Origin: Lucinisca nassula | Lineage: Eukaryota > Mollusca > Bivalvia > Lucinida > Lucinidae | Direction: 5' to 3' | NCBI GenBank assembly: GCA_963580285.1 | Contig: OY757024.1 | Location: forward strand, 127,038,045 to 127,102,044 | DNA: 64,000 nt | Part shown: one piece after another, positions 54,313-64,000 of the stretch | Position numbering within the stretch: the first letter of the stretch is position 1 | Layout: each line of letters starts with the position of its first letter | Translations under genes and position numbers: made by a program | The notes under the pieces: model-generated | The model's database searches: none | What the model was told of the DNA's origin: nothing | What the model saw: the letters and a program-made list of their open reading frames with translations, nothing else

Positions 54313-55162
54313 AACAAGAGGGCCATGATGGCCCTGGATCGCTCACCTGATCCATAGGGTAACAAGTGGGCCCCGGGGAAGGCCATTATTGACCCCCAGG
54401 GTTATAATGTGCATTATGTTGCGGGAGGTCTAAAAAGGTGAAGCTTCATATTAAATATCAACAAAGGCTATAATTTGAACAATCTTGGCAAAGGTCCACT
54501 AGATGAAGCTACATACCAAATATCAAAGACCTGGGCCTTGCGGTTTCAGAGAAAAAGATTTTTTTAAAGATATTCCCAACATAAGCCTATGTAAAACCAA
54601 ATGGCCCCAGGGCGGGGGCATTTTTGGCCTCAGGGCTATAATTTAAACAATCTTTGTAGGGGTCCACTAGATGAAGCTTCAAACCAAATATCAAAGAACT
54701 GGGCCTTGCGGTTTCAGAGAAGAAGATTTTTAAAGATTTTCCCTATATAAGCCCATATAAAACTAAAGGGCCCAGGGGCGGGGGCATATTTGGCCCCAGC
54801 ACTATAATTTGAACAATCTTGGTAGGGGTCCACTAGATGAAGCTTCATAACAAATATCAAAGACCTGGGCCTTGCGGTTTCAGAGAAGAAGATTTTTTAA
54901 GTTTTCGATGAAAAAAATCTATTTTTTGCTCCTGTGACCTATATGTGCAATGGACGGAACCATTTGAACAACTTTGAAAGGGGACCACCTAAGGATCATT
55001 CCTGTGAAGTTTGGCCAAAATCCGATCAATGGTTTAGGAGGAGATGTCGTTTAAAGAAAAAGTTTACGGACGCACGCACGCACACAGGCACTGACGACGG
55101 ACAACGGACGAAAAGGGATCACAAAAGCTCACCTTGTCACTATGTGACAGGTGAGCTAAAAA
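54313..55162 (+). mobile_element. Hairpin-capped element
   Basis: 5' AACAAGAGGGCCATGATGGC, TCGCTCACCTGA. The core has three units of about 170 bp (CCACTAGATGAAGCTTCA, GGGCCTTGCGGTTTCAGAG), then a pearl-core unit, GACGACGGACAACGGACG, local arm GCTCACCTTGTCAC, loop TAT, and terminus GTGACAGGTGAGC then TAAAAA. The terminal stem is nearly perfect. Confidence 0.8.
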
Positions 55163-55525
55163 CATCTAGACTATCACTAAAGGTGATGAATGCTCCTGCC
55201 ATGTGCCTGACACTAGATGTTGGGGCGGCTGGGTGAGGCAAAGGTGATGTGTATCTTGCCTCATTGGGGCTTCCAATTGATTTTGGCTTACAGCTGGGCA
55301 AGACCTGCTGTCCTTGCAGCAGGTAAGGCTAGAGGAGGAGTGTTGTTATTTCTTCTGTTTCTACACTTCCATTCATTTTCCTCTTTCTCCTCTGTCCCTC
55401 ACTTTCACCTTCTCTACTATCCCTTCTATCTCTTTTCTCCCTTTCTCTGGGAGATGACACAAAATGACCCACAAGGGTTGACATATTGTTAAACCCAAAT
55501 CAATAAATCAATCAAATCAATGAAG
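55163..55525 (+). mobile_element. Possible retroposon with (AATC)n tail
   Basis: A body with GGGCGGCTGGGTGAGGCAAA and a CT-rich tract (55370-55445) ends ATTGTTAAACCCAAATCAAT then AAATCAATCAAATCAATG, a tail like those of mollusc SINEs. No promoter boxes were recognised. Confidence 0.45.
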
Positions 55526-55579
55526 ACACTAGATGAGTAATTTGTTCGACATATGCAGCAGACAGGCACACATTCTAAC

Positions 55580-57187
55580 TAAACTAGAAACTGCAACATT
55601 CTCTAAGAAACATATGGCCAAAATGTTTAAGTTGTTCAAAGGGATATAATTCTGCAATAAGGGGCTGGATCAGAATCCCGTTTCCTTTATGCACATGTCC
55701 AATGCATTTCTGTACTGTGCTGCAAATTTCAATATCTTGCATCAAATACTGTAGAGGAGTTGGGGAGACACGAGCAGTACTATTTAACAACATATGCTAC
55801 ACATATGGTCAAAATGTTTCAGTCATTCAAGGGGACATAATTTTGCAATACGGGGTTGAATCAGAATCCTGTTTTCTTTATGCACATGTTCAATGCATGT
55901 CTAAACTCTGTTGCAAGTTTCAACACTGACATGAACAATCCGATCTGCCTCAAATTCAAACTTGTCCAAGATTTTATGGCTTTCCTCATTACCTACAAGT
56001 TCGTTGAGGATCAAACAAGAAATAAAGTGTCTATCGCCCGGACAACATTTTTCCCATTATAAGTCTTTTGGGAACAAAAGGGCATGTAACTCTGACATGA
56101 ACAATCCGATCTGCCCCAAATTCAAACTTATCCAAGATTTTAACCCTCATCCTGCTGAGCCCAGATATGTCTTATCTTTCAAACAATGTAGATCCAGATC
56201 AGATGGCTTCTGAAGAAGCCATCTGATCAAGATCTTCATTGTTTGTCATTCAGTTTATGAATTTGTTGTAATAATTTTCATCAAGAAATCTGATTGGTTG
56301 ATAAGCAGTGGTGGGTGTAGCATATATAAATATTCAGCAGGTCAAGGGTTAAGGCTATCCTGATTATCTACAAGTATGTTGAGGATCCGATGAAAAATAA
56401 AGTTGCTACAGTTCGGACAAAATTTTCCCCATTATACGTCTATGGGGGACGAAAGGGCAAGTACTCCCACACCAATACTCTAATCTGCTCCAAATTCAAA
56501 CTCATCCAAAATTTAATGGCGGTCCTCATTACCTACAAGTTTGTTACGGATCAAATAAAAAGTAAAGCGTCTATTGCCCCGACAACATTTTCCCCATTAT
56601 AAGTCTTGGGAACAAAAGGGCAAGTAACTCTGACACTAACAATCTGATCTGCCCCAAATTTGAACTTGACCAAGATTTTATGGCTGTCCTCATTGTCTAC
56701 AAGTTTGAAGCTGATCCACTTAAAAATAAAGTGTCTATTGCCCGGACAACATTTTCCCCAATACAAGTCTATGACGAAGAAAAGGGCTCTTACTCTAACA
56801 AGAACAATCCAATCTGCCCCAAATTCTAACTCGTCCAAGATTTTATGGCTGTCCTCATTACCTACAAGTTCGTTGAGGATCAAGTCAAAAATAAAGCGTC
56901 TATCACCAGGACAACATGTTCCCCATTATAAGTCTAAAGGGGATGAAAGGGTAAGTAACCCTGACACTAACAAACCAATATGCCCAAAATTTGACCTTGT
57001 CCAAGATTATATGGCTGTCCTCATTATCTTCAAGTTTGAAGCTGATCCAATCAAAAATAAAGTTGCTAATGGTTGGACAACAAAAAGTTAACGATGGATG
57101 GACGAGGGATGGATGGATGAACAGACAAACGACTGACGACGAACAACAGGCTATGGCATAAGCTGACCTGAAGCTGTGCTAAAAATG
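55580..57187 (+). mobile_element. Tandem-core element, about 155-bp units, with MITE A inserted
   Basis: About eight units (CAATCCGATCTGCCCCAAAT, TCCAAGATTTTATGGCTGTC, GCCCGGACAACATTTTCCCC), then GACTGACGACGAACAAC and an end GACCTGAAGCTGTGCTAAAAA. It belongs to the same broad core family as 61.3-63.9 kb. A family A MITE sits at 56140-56352. Confidence 0.75.
56140..56352. mobile_element. MITE family A nested in a tandem unit
   Basis: TTAACCCTCATCCTGCTG to CAGCAGGTCAAGGGTTAA, with TTAA both sides. Neighbouring units read GATTTTATGGCT where this one reads GATTTTAA/TTAAGGCT. Confidence 0.88.
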
Positions 57188-57289
57188 GCCATAAACTGTC
57201 ATTTTTCTATATAATCTATTCATTTTTGTTTGGACAACACATTTGTTTAATTACAAGTATCACAGTTTATCCTGCTTTGGACCTCAACA

Positions 57290-57492
57290 TTTGTGCTAAA
57301 TAATCCTAACTCTTAAGATGCTAAGAAAAACTATATCTGAAAATGTCACCTGCTTATGTCGTCTGCTGAATCTTCTTGCAAACTTTTCAGAAATATTTTT
57401 TCATACAGGCAAACAATGTGGGCCTGCTTGCCAAAAATCACTTTTAGGGTAACTGGCAGATGGCAAAACAGACGACAATAGTCGTGGGCTAA
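57290..57492. mobile_element. MITE family C, hairpin deleted
   Basis: CTTAAGATGCTAAG, CTTCTTGCAAACTTTTCAG, CAGGCAAACAATGTGGGCC, then AGACGACAATAGTCGTGGGC. The GATC arm is missing. Confidence 0.6.
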
Positions 57493-58057
57493 AAGAGGTT
57501 CTTTTACGTCATACCACTTCCGTTCTCATATGAGATGCACACTACTGACTGTCGTAGTATTCTACCTCAGTGCACTTTCAAATGTCAACCTGAACAGACG
57601 TGGTTTGTTCAGCTGTCGTAGTATTTGTTGCGTACTGAATATTGACGGATATTGTGCTTACGCAGCAAGCATTTTGTGGCAATTATATGCCTTTTTTATT
57701 GTAGATAACTTTATGAACATAAATTATTATTGTTCATTCAATTTAACTAAAAGCAGCTGCAGTAAATTAAATTGGCTATTAGGCTACCAATGGGAGCCAT
57801 TATTGAGTAAATCAATACCGGGGCCTCAACAATTTTTCTATCTATTTTTAGAGCGTCCTCTTATCGATGACGTATTTGTATGGTGCGATACCTTATCCTT
57901 CAGTTACACACTATTTAATGATGTGTAACACAGTCTAAGAGAGCTCATGTCACTTGCAAACTTGACTTCGTATGAATAACATGGCGGAACAAATGGTTCG
58001 CAAACGCCCAGCAGACCTGGGGACACTCAGAAAGACACTGCTAAGAATAAAGGAAAG

Positions 58058-58939
58058 GTGACAGCTGGTAATATGAGTAAGTCTGATAATTCGGGCTTAA
58101 AACAGACTGCCCAGACCTCTGGCTCTGCCCCGTCGACGTCGTCAACGGCCCCAGCGTGTGGTGTCACACCTGCTTCATTCAATGTGGAAGCCATAACTAT
58201 TCTACGGGAAATGCATAATAATGAAAATAGAACAAATTAAAAGGTTGAACAGTTGGCTCAGAAAGTTGACGAACTTTATAATTTTGACTCTAATGAGCAG
58301 TATGAATATGACACCCAGTCTGACAATTTCTTGTTTAGCCAGTATGATGAGCAAGAAATGGAGGAAAATGAATACCCTGTATTGGAAAGTACACAAAAAC
58401 ACTCAGAGAATACTGTCTTTGGACCGTTTCTAAAAAAGTTGCAAAAGTCTGAAGATGTATCCCAGGATATAAACCATGAACTAGCAGAGTTGACGAATAA
58501 GGCGTTCAGTGATGGAATGTCGGATGATACATATAATGAACTTATGAAGCAGATTCACAAACCCGAGAATTGTGAGTTCCTTAAAGAAACCCGTGTAAAT
58601 CAGGGAGTCTGGTCTATCCTTAAACCAGCCACACAAACTGAAGATGTGAAGTTGTGAGGCATTCAGAATGCCATTGTAAAAGCCACGACTAATCTTGTTA
58701 AAATTCTGGACTGTGGAAACGCTACGTTTGATAACAGTATGCGTGAATGGGGTACAGATGCTATAGTTATTCTGGGACAGGCTAATAAATGGCTCAATGT
58801 TAGAAGAAAAGAGCTTCATAAGCGTGATATGGACCCCAAGCTTCATTACTTGTGTTCATCTTCAATACAATACACTGATAACAGCCTATTAAGTAAGTCT
58901 GTAGGCTACAAAACTTTGAGCAAAATTGGAGAAATTTAA
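58058..58939 (+). pseudogene. DIRS-like gag with two stops
   Basis: One frame with stops at 58238 (TAA) and 58655 (TGA). N-terminal Ser/Thr/Ala-rich part, an acidic middle (SQYDEQEMEENEYPVLES), then VNQGVWSILKPATQTEDVKL. The C-terminal half has NKWLNVRRKELHKRDMDPKL and YLCSSS, the L-N-x-x-R-R-E-L-x-K-x-D-L...LCSSS pattern of DIRS-group gag proteins. The likely true start lies upstream near ATGGCGGAACAAATGG (57979) in another frame, so a frameshift is also present. Confidence 0.75.
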
Positions 58940-59261
58940 CATCAGACGAGAGAATTTCGGATATTGCTCTTCACTGTCACATTGATTTTGAGTCTGAGGT
59001 CCCCAATCAAGAAAAAATACCATTTCAAAAATTTAATGCTCATGAGGAATTGATTATTGAAAATGAAATTAAAAAATTGTCTGACATGAAAGTAATTTCT
59101 GAAGTTCCTTCTGTCAGGGGCCATTTAATTTCTCAAATTTTTACTCTTCCAAAAAAGGACAGAATATCGCATGATTTTAAATTTGAAACAATGAAATAAT
59201 TATGTTCAATATTGCCATTTCAAGTTAGTTACACTTGAAAATGCCTTAAAACTGATAAAAC

Positions 59262-60103
59262 CATACCTGCCAACTTTCACCCATTAGGCGTGAGTTTCAC
59301 GATTTTTCCATGCATTTTGACCTCACGATCGTGCTGCCAAAATAAGGCAAAAATCACGATTTTTCCACCTCCTCACGCTTGGTATTTTTATCAGCCATAT
59401 TGTTTGTGGATAGTCATTTGGAATATCTTGGATTTCTTCACTATCTTTTTGAGATGGAAAAACCCTGAGTATATTTTTAGCTGTATTGACTATTTTTAAC
59501 CCAATGATATATTACCCAGTACCCACAAACAAATGCAAGTTGCCAACAGTTTTCTATCTGTATGAGCATGAACAGGGATGCCCTTCGCTGATCTTTTCAT
59601 GTAAGTATGTTTGAACAATTATTTAATCTCTCCCAGATGTAATGAAAGTAAATATTTACCTATGAATGAGCAATGTCACGTATTTTCATGACTACGAAAA
59701 TCGTAGTTTTTATCTCTCAAACTAAGAATTGTATTGTTTTTTGGTAATGAGTGCTCTAACACTTCAGAAACAATTGTTTTGCAAAATAAAGGCTGTTATA
59801 GTCAGACATAAAGCACTCCTTGCAACTGCATGAAAACTGTTTCTGAGTAAAAGAACCTAGTTTCAGACAGATCACATATTCAGACAATAAGTATATACCA
59901 GTGATTTATTGGATAATACATACCTAAAATGTAAACATGCAATATTTCTGATTGTACTAGTGGACTGGAGTGTGTCTACTAGTTTGAAAAAAATCTCCCC
60001 CATGGAAATTTTGGGGAAAATATTCACCGCGCTTTATTCCATCGAAAAATGCCGTGACACGCAGAATCTCCCCCATGAAAAATTTGAAAAGTTGGCAGGT
60101 ATG
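59262..60103. mobile_element. 842-bp TIR element with 6-bp TAAAAC duplication
   Basis: Ends CATACCTGCCAACTTT and AAAGTTGGCAGGTATG are exact 16-base complements. TAAAAC flanks both sides (59256-59261, 60104-60109). Removing element and one copy rejoins the RT frame as ...KLIKP|NSFMAVVD, confirming the ends. Inside there is no transposase. CACGAT/TTTTCC stretches (59290-59370) and CTCCCCCATG motifs occur near both ends. The superfamily is not assigned. Confidence 0.88.
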
Positions 60104-60327
60104 TAAAACCAAACTCTTTCATGGCAGTGGTGGATTTAAGAAATGCGTACTATTCTGTCCCTATGGCAGTTACCCATAGAAAATTTCTGTGATTCATCTG
60201 GAAAAAGAAAATATTTGAATACTCTTGCCTACACAATGGTCTCGGCTGTGCTCCAAGGTATTTTACGAAACTTACAAAACCAGTTTATGCAAAACTGAGG
60301 CAAATGGGCCACACGAATTCTGGTACT

Positions 60328-60598
60328 CATCACGAAAATACGCCTACCGGGTATATGATTTTGACCCCCTTGAACCCCACATTTATATAGTAAAACTGGG
60401 GTTTCTTGGGGTATACCTATTTTTCTTGTTTCTGCTCAAAAACATAGATTGTGGGTACTTTGTCGAGGTGGTTCTATAGAGTTCCCACAATCTATGTTTT
60501 GAGCAGAAATAAGAAAAATATCACATTTTTTCATCTTAAAATTTCTAATTTTTGGCCAAAAATTGGCAATGTATTTGTATAGGCGTGTTTTCGTAATG
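60328..60598. mobile_element. MITE family F inside the RT
   Basis: Ends CATCACGAAAATACGCCTA and TAGGCGTGTTTTCGTAATG are near-complementary. Inside are ACTGGGGTTTCTTGGGGTAT and the TAGATTGTGGGTAC/CACAATCTA hairpin, as at 1690-1905. Confidence 0.78.
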
Positions 60599-60720
60599 GA
60601 TAGCAGACTCTGAGGAGGAGAGTGTTACATAAAGGACACTTTATCAGTAATGTCTGGAGTAGGTTTTATGGTTCACAATGGAAAATCTATTTTAATAATT
60701 GCACAAGACGTACCAAAAAA

Positions 60721-61338
60721 AACAAGAGGCTCAATGAGCCTAAACCGCTCACCTGAGGAACTTAAGTTTTAACAATTCACAGACTTGACTACTAAATCTG
60801 CTAATAGAATCCAGCCCATTGACCCTTACAGGATATAAGTCATGATTATTGCATTTCATTCCAAGTTTGAGACTTCTAGCTTCTATAGTTCCTGAGAAAT
60901 CTTTGACGAAAATTTAACATTGGTCAAAATGGAGAGAAAGAAGAATGAAAGAACAGATGAACAAATAAGCTGAGAAAGCCCAATGTCTCTTACACAAAAT
61001 AAGTCATCATTATTCTATTGAATACCGAATTTGATGCTTCTAGCTTTTATAGTTCCTGAGAAATCTTTGATTAAAAATTTAACATTGGTCTATTATCTCT
61101 ATATGGAGAGAAAGAAGAATGAAGGAACAAATGAACCAGACTAGCTCCAAAACCTAATGCAGCCTTTCCCCTTGCCCAATGGTGCTACACATAAAATTTA
61201 AACAAGATTGGTCGACTGCCTTCTGAGATATGCTTCATTGAAAGTGTGGACGACGGATGGACGGACGACAGACGACGGACTCCGGAGCCTTGGTATACTA
61301 TCGGCTCACTGGAGCCTTTGGCTCAGGTGAGCTAAAAA
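60721..61338 (+). mobile_element. Hairpin-capped element, AGGCTC family
   Basis: 5' AACAAGAGGCTCAATGAGCC (hairpin AGGCTC/GAGCCT) and CGCTCACCTGAGG. 3' GACGACGGACTCCGG, local arm GCTCACTGGAGCC, loop TTT, terminus GGCTCAGGTGAGC then TAAAAA. A second copy is at 62305-62922, a third starts at 63889. Confidence 0.82.
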
Positions 61339-64000
61339 TTCAAGTCGCTATTTCTGTCACAACATTTTCCCTACGTTAAGTCTATGGGCAAATTTTTTTG
61401 TCTCTCAAGGTCACGTAACTCCGAGGTCAATATTCCGATTCGGCCCAAAATCGAACTTAACCGAGATTTTATGCCTGTCCTCTTTACCTGCAAGTTTGAA
61501 GCTGATATGAATAAAAATAAACTTGCTATCGTGGTCACAACGTATTTTTTTATGCTCAAGGGCAGGTAACTCCAAGGCAAATATTCCGATTCGGCCCAAA
61601 ATCGAACTTAACCGAGATTTTATGTCTGTCCTCGTTACCTGCAAGTTTGAAGCTGATCTGAAAAAAATTCAAAGCGCTATCGTAGTCGCAACATTTTCCC
61701 TAATTAAGTCTATGGGCAAATTTTTTGCGCTCAAGGTCACGTAACTCCGAGGTCAATATTCCGATTCGGCCCAAAATTGAACTTAACCGAGATTTTATGC
61801 CTGTCCTCGTTACCTGCAAGTTTGAAGCTGATATGAATAAAAATAAAGTTGCTATCGTGGTCACAACGTATTTTTTTATGCTCAAGGACAGGTAACTCCA
61901 AGGCAAATAATCCCATTCGGCCCAAAATCGAACTTAACCGAGATTTTATGTCTGTCCTCGTTACCTGCAAGTTTGAAGCTGATCTGAAAAAAATTCAAGT
62001 CGCTATCGTAGTCACAACATTTTCCCTATGTAAAGTCTATGGGCAAATTTTTTGTCGCTCAAGGTCATGTAACTCCGAGGTCAATATTCCGATTCGAACT
62101 CAACTGAGATTTTATGCCTGTCCACGTTACCTGCAAGTTTGAAGCTGATCTGAATAAAAATAAAATTGCTATCGTGGTCACAACGTATTTTTTTATGCTC
62201 AAGGGCAGGTAACTCCAAGGCAAATAATCCGATTCGGCCCAAAATCTAACTTAACCGAGATTTTATGTCTGTCCTGGTTACCTGCAAGTTTGAAGCTGAT
62301 CTGAAACAAGAGGCTCAATGAGCCTAAACCGCTCACCTGAGGAACTTAAGTTTTTACAATTCACAGACTTGACTACTAAATCTGCTAATAGAATCCAGCC
62401 CATTGACCCTTACAGGATATAAGTCATGATTATTGCATTGCATTCCAAGTTTGAGACTTCTAGCTTCTATAGTTCCTGAGAAATCTTTGACGAAAATTTA
62501 ACATTGGTCAAAATGGAGAGAAAGAAGAATGAAAGAACAGATGAACAAATAAGCTGAGAAAGCCCAATGACTCTTACACAAAATAAGTCATCATTATTCT
62601 ATTGAATACCAAATTTGATGCTTCTAGCTTTTATAGTTCCTGAGAAATCTTTGATTAAAAATTTAACATTGGTCTATTATCTCTATATGGAGAGAAAGAA
62701 GAATGAAGGAACAAATGAACCAGACTAGCTCCAAAACCTAATGCAGCCTTTCCCCTTGCCCAATGGTGCTACACATAAAATTTAAACAAGATTGGTCGAC
62801 TGCCTTCTGAGATATGCTTCATTGAAAGTGTGGACGACGGATGGACGGACGACAGACGACGGACTCCGGAGCCTTGGTATACTATCGGCTCACTGGAGCC
62901 TTTGGCTCAGGTGAGCTAAAAATTCAAGTCGCTATTTCTGTCACAACATTTTCCCTACGTTAAGTCTATGGGCAAATTTTTTTGTCTCTCAAGGTCACGT
63001 AACTCCGAGGTCAATATTCCGATTCGGCCCAAAATCGAACTTAACCGAGATTTTATGCCTGTCCTCTTTACCTGCAAGTTTGAAGCTGATATGAATAAAA
63101 ATAAACTTGCTATCGTGGTCACAACGTATTTTTTTATGCTCAAGGGCAGGTAACTCCAAGGCAAATATTCCGATTCGGCCCAAAATCGAACTTAACCGAG
63201 ATTTTATGTCTGTCCTCGTTACCTGCAAGTTTGAAGCTGATCTGAAAAAAATTCAAAGCGCTATCGTAGTCGCAACATTTTCCCTAATTAAGTCTATGGG
63301 CAAATTTTTTGCGCTCAAGGTCACGTAACTCCGAGGTCAATATTCCGATTCGGCCCAAAATTGAACTTAACCGAGATTTTATGCCTGTCCTCGTTACCTG
63401 CAAGTTTGAAGCTGATATGAATAAAAATAAAGTTGCTATCGTGGTCACAACGTATTTTTTTATGCTCAAGGACAGGTAACTCCAAGGCAAATAATCCCAT
63501 TCGGCCCAAAATCGAACTTAACCGAGATTTTATGTCTGTCCTCGTTACCTGCAAGTTTGAAGCTGATCTGAAAAAAATTCAAGTCGCTATCGTAGTCACA
63601 ACATTTTCCCTATGTAAAGTCTATGGGCAAATTTTTTGTCGCTCAAGGTCATGTAACTCCGAGGTCAATATTCCGATTCGAACTCAACTGAGATTTTATG
63701 CCTGTCCACGTTACCTGCAAGTTTGAAGCTGATCTGAATAAAAATAAAATTGCTATCGTGGTCACAACGTATTTTTTTATGCTCAAGGGCAGGTAACTCC
63801 AAGGCAAATAATCCGATTCGGCCCAAAATCTAACTTAACCGAGATTTTATGTCTGTCCTGGTTACCTGCAAGTTTGAAGCTGATCTGAAACAAGAGGCTC
63901 AATGAGCCTAAACCGCTCACCTGAGGAACTTAAGTTTTTACAATTCACAGACTTGACTACTAAATCTGCTAATAGAATCCAGCCCATTGACCCTTACAGG
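60721..64000 (+). repeat. 1584-bp unit in tandem, two full copies plus start of a third
   Basis: AACAAGAGGCTCAATGAGCC begins at 60721, 62305 and 63889, exactly 1584 apart. Each unit is a hairpin-capped element (about 618 bp) followed by four or so core units of 165-170 bp (GAACTTAACCGAGATTTTAT, CCTGCAAGTTTGAAGCTGAT, GGTCACAACGTATTTTTTTA). The two full copies differ at only a handful of bases that I can see (for example near 60752, 60862, 60983, 61027 of the first). Confidence 0.95.

Larger units (their letters stand above)
57500..60720 (+). mobile_element. DIRS-like retrotransposon, broken and nested
   Basis: A gag-like frame (about 58058-58939), the start of an RT (58960-59260), its continuation after an 842-bp insert (60104-60327), and more RT after a second insert (60599-60719). 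The sequence ahead of gag, 57500-57975, is probably the 5' terminal repeat and leader (GCTGTCGTAGTATT occurs there twice). The 3' end with RNase H, methyltransferase and tyrosine recombinase is missing; a tandem block of hairpin-capped elements begins at 60721. Confidence 0.8.
58960..60720 (+). pseudogene. DIRS-like reverse transcriptase, split by two insertions
   Basis: Segment 1 (58963-59260): NEIKKLSDMKVISEVPSVRG and ISQIFTLPKKDR, a frame slip near 59199, then YCHFKLVTLENALKLIKP. Segment 2 (60104-60327): NSFMAVVDLRNAYYSVPMA (palm motif with catalytic Asp), a stop at 60191, CLHNGLGCAPRYFTKLTKPV and KLRQMGHTNSG. Segment 3 (60599-60719): GVGFMVHNGKSILIIAQDV. The YxDD box expected between segments 2 and 3 is where the second insert lies. 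Inactive. Confidence 0.8.

Noticed and set aside
57530..57928. Plus-strand open frame of 132 codons ahead of the gag-like frame
   Set aside because: Lies in the presumed terminal repeat/leader of the DIRS-like element. Rich in Phe, Leu and Cys with no recognisable domain.
61371..63726. Repeated open frames of 60-97 codons on both strands (61.4-63.7 kb)
   Set aside because: They repeat with the tandem core units on both strands, start and stop with the repeat, and match no protein.
1..64000. Bacterial-type operons, promoters or terminators
   Set aside because: Intron-exon structure and the retroelement load show a eukaryotic genome. No such signals are expected or seen.

Overview
The window looks like intron-dominated DNA from a bivalve mollusc, possibly a heterodont clam or mussel. 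It is AT-rich, has no operons or bacterial genes, and is packed with repeats: MITEs with TTAA flanks, tRNA-headed SINEs, Penelope-like and DIRS-like retroelements, and pearl-like short elements with tandem cores. The species assignment is inference from repeat style only.

The host gene is on the minus strand. I recognise eight intact and one broken copy of the same exon of an ABC transporter of the ABCC (MRP4/ABCC4-like) family. The exon encodes the last two membrane helices of the first transmembrane domain, up to the linker to NBD1. In gene order the copies are V1 (45848-45599), V2 (34617-34368), V3 (28724-28475), V4 (25281-25038), V5 (20945-20696), V6 (17905-17653), V7 (4528-4275, broken) and V8 (2217-1965). 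V1-V6 and V8 have an AG acceptor and GT donor, enter in phase 2, leave in phase 0, and are 244-253 bases long (1 modulo 3). No other exon of the transporter (no Walker A, signature or Walker B) is in the window. The simplest reading is one gene with an array of mutually exclusive alternative exons, covering at least 43.9 kb, that swaps the substrate-path helices. The Drosophila MRP gene (CG6214), which has variable internal exons, is a precedent.

Layout: 0-2.3 kb short tandem repeats, MITEs and V8. 2.6-6.1 kb a CA-rich satellite, a Penelope-like fragment abutting broken V7, and a dead Tc1-like transposase. 7.6-13 kb large tandem arrays of about 330 and 165 bp. 13-17.3 kb SINEs, a LINE tail and MITEs. 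17.6-29 kb V6-V3, with MITEs and an 11-copy pearl-like element. 31.6-34.6 kb two Penelope-like copies and V2. 34.7-45.2 kb MITEs, a 2.9-kb hairpin-capped element, a 1.1-kb ACGAT-rich TIR element and two more hairpin-capped elements. 45.6 kb V1. 46-57.5 kb no exon, many repeats. 57.5-60.7 kb a DIRS-like retrotransposon broken by two DNA transposons. 60.7 kb to the end, a 1584-bp unit repeated in tandem beyond the window edge.

Besides the exon array, the most unusual signal is the end structure of the hairpin-capped elements. Families with different sequences keep three matching segments (5' end, local 3' arm, 3' terminus) that change together so that pairing is preserved.
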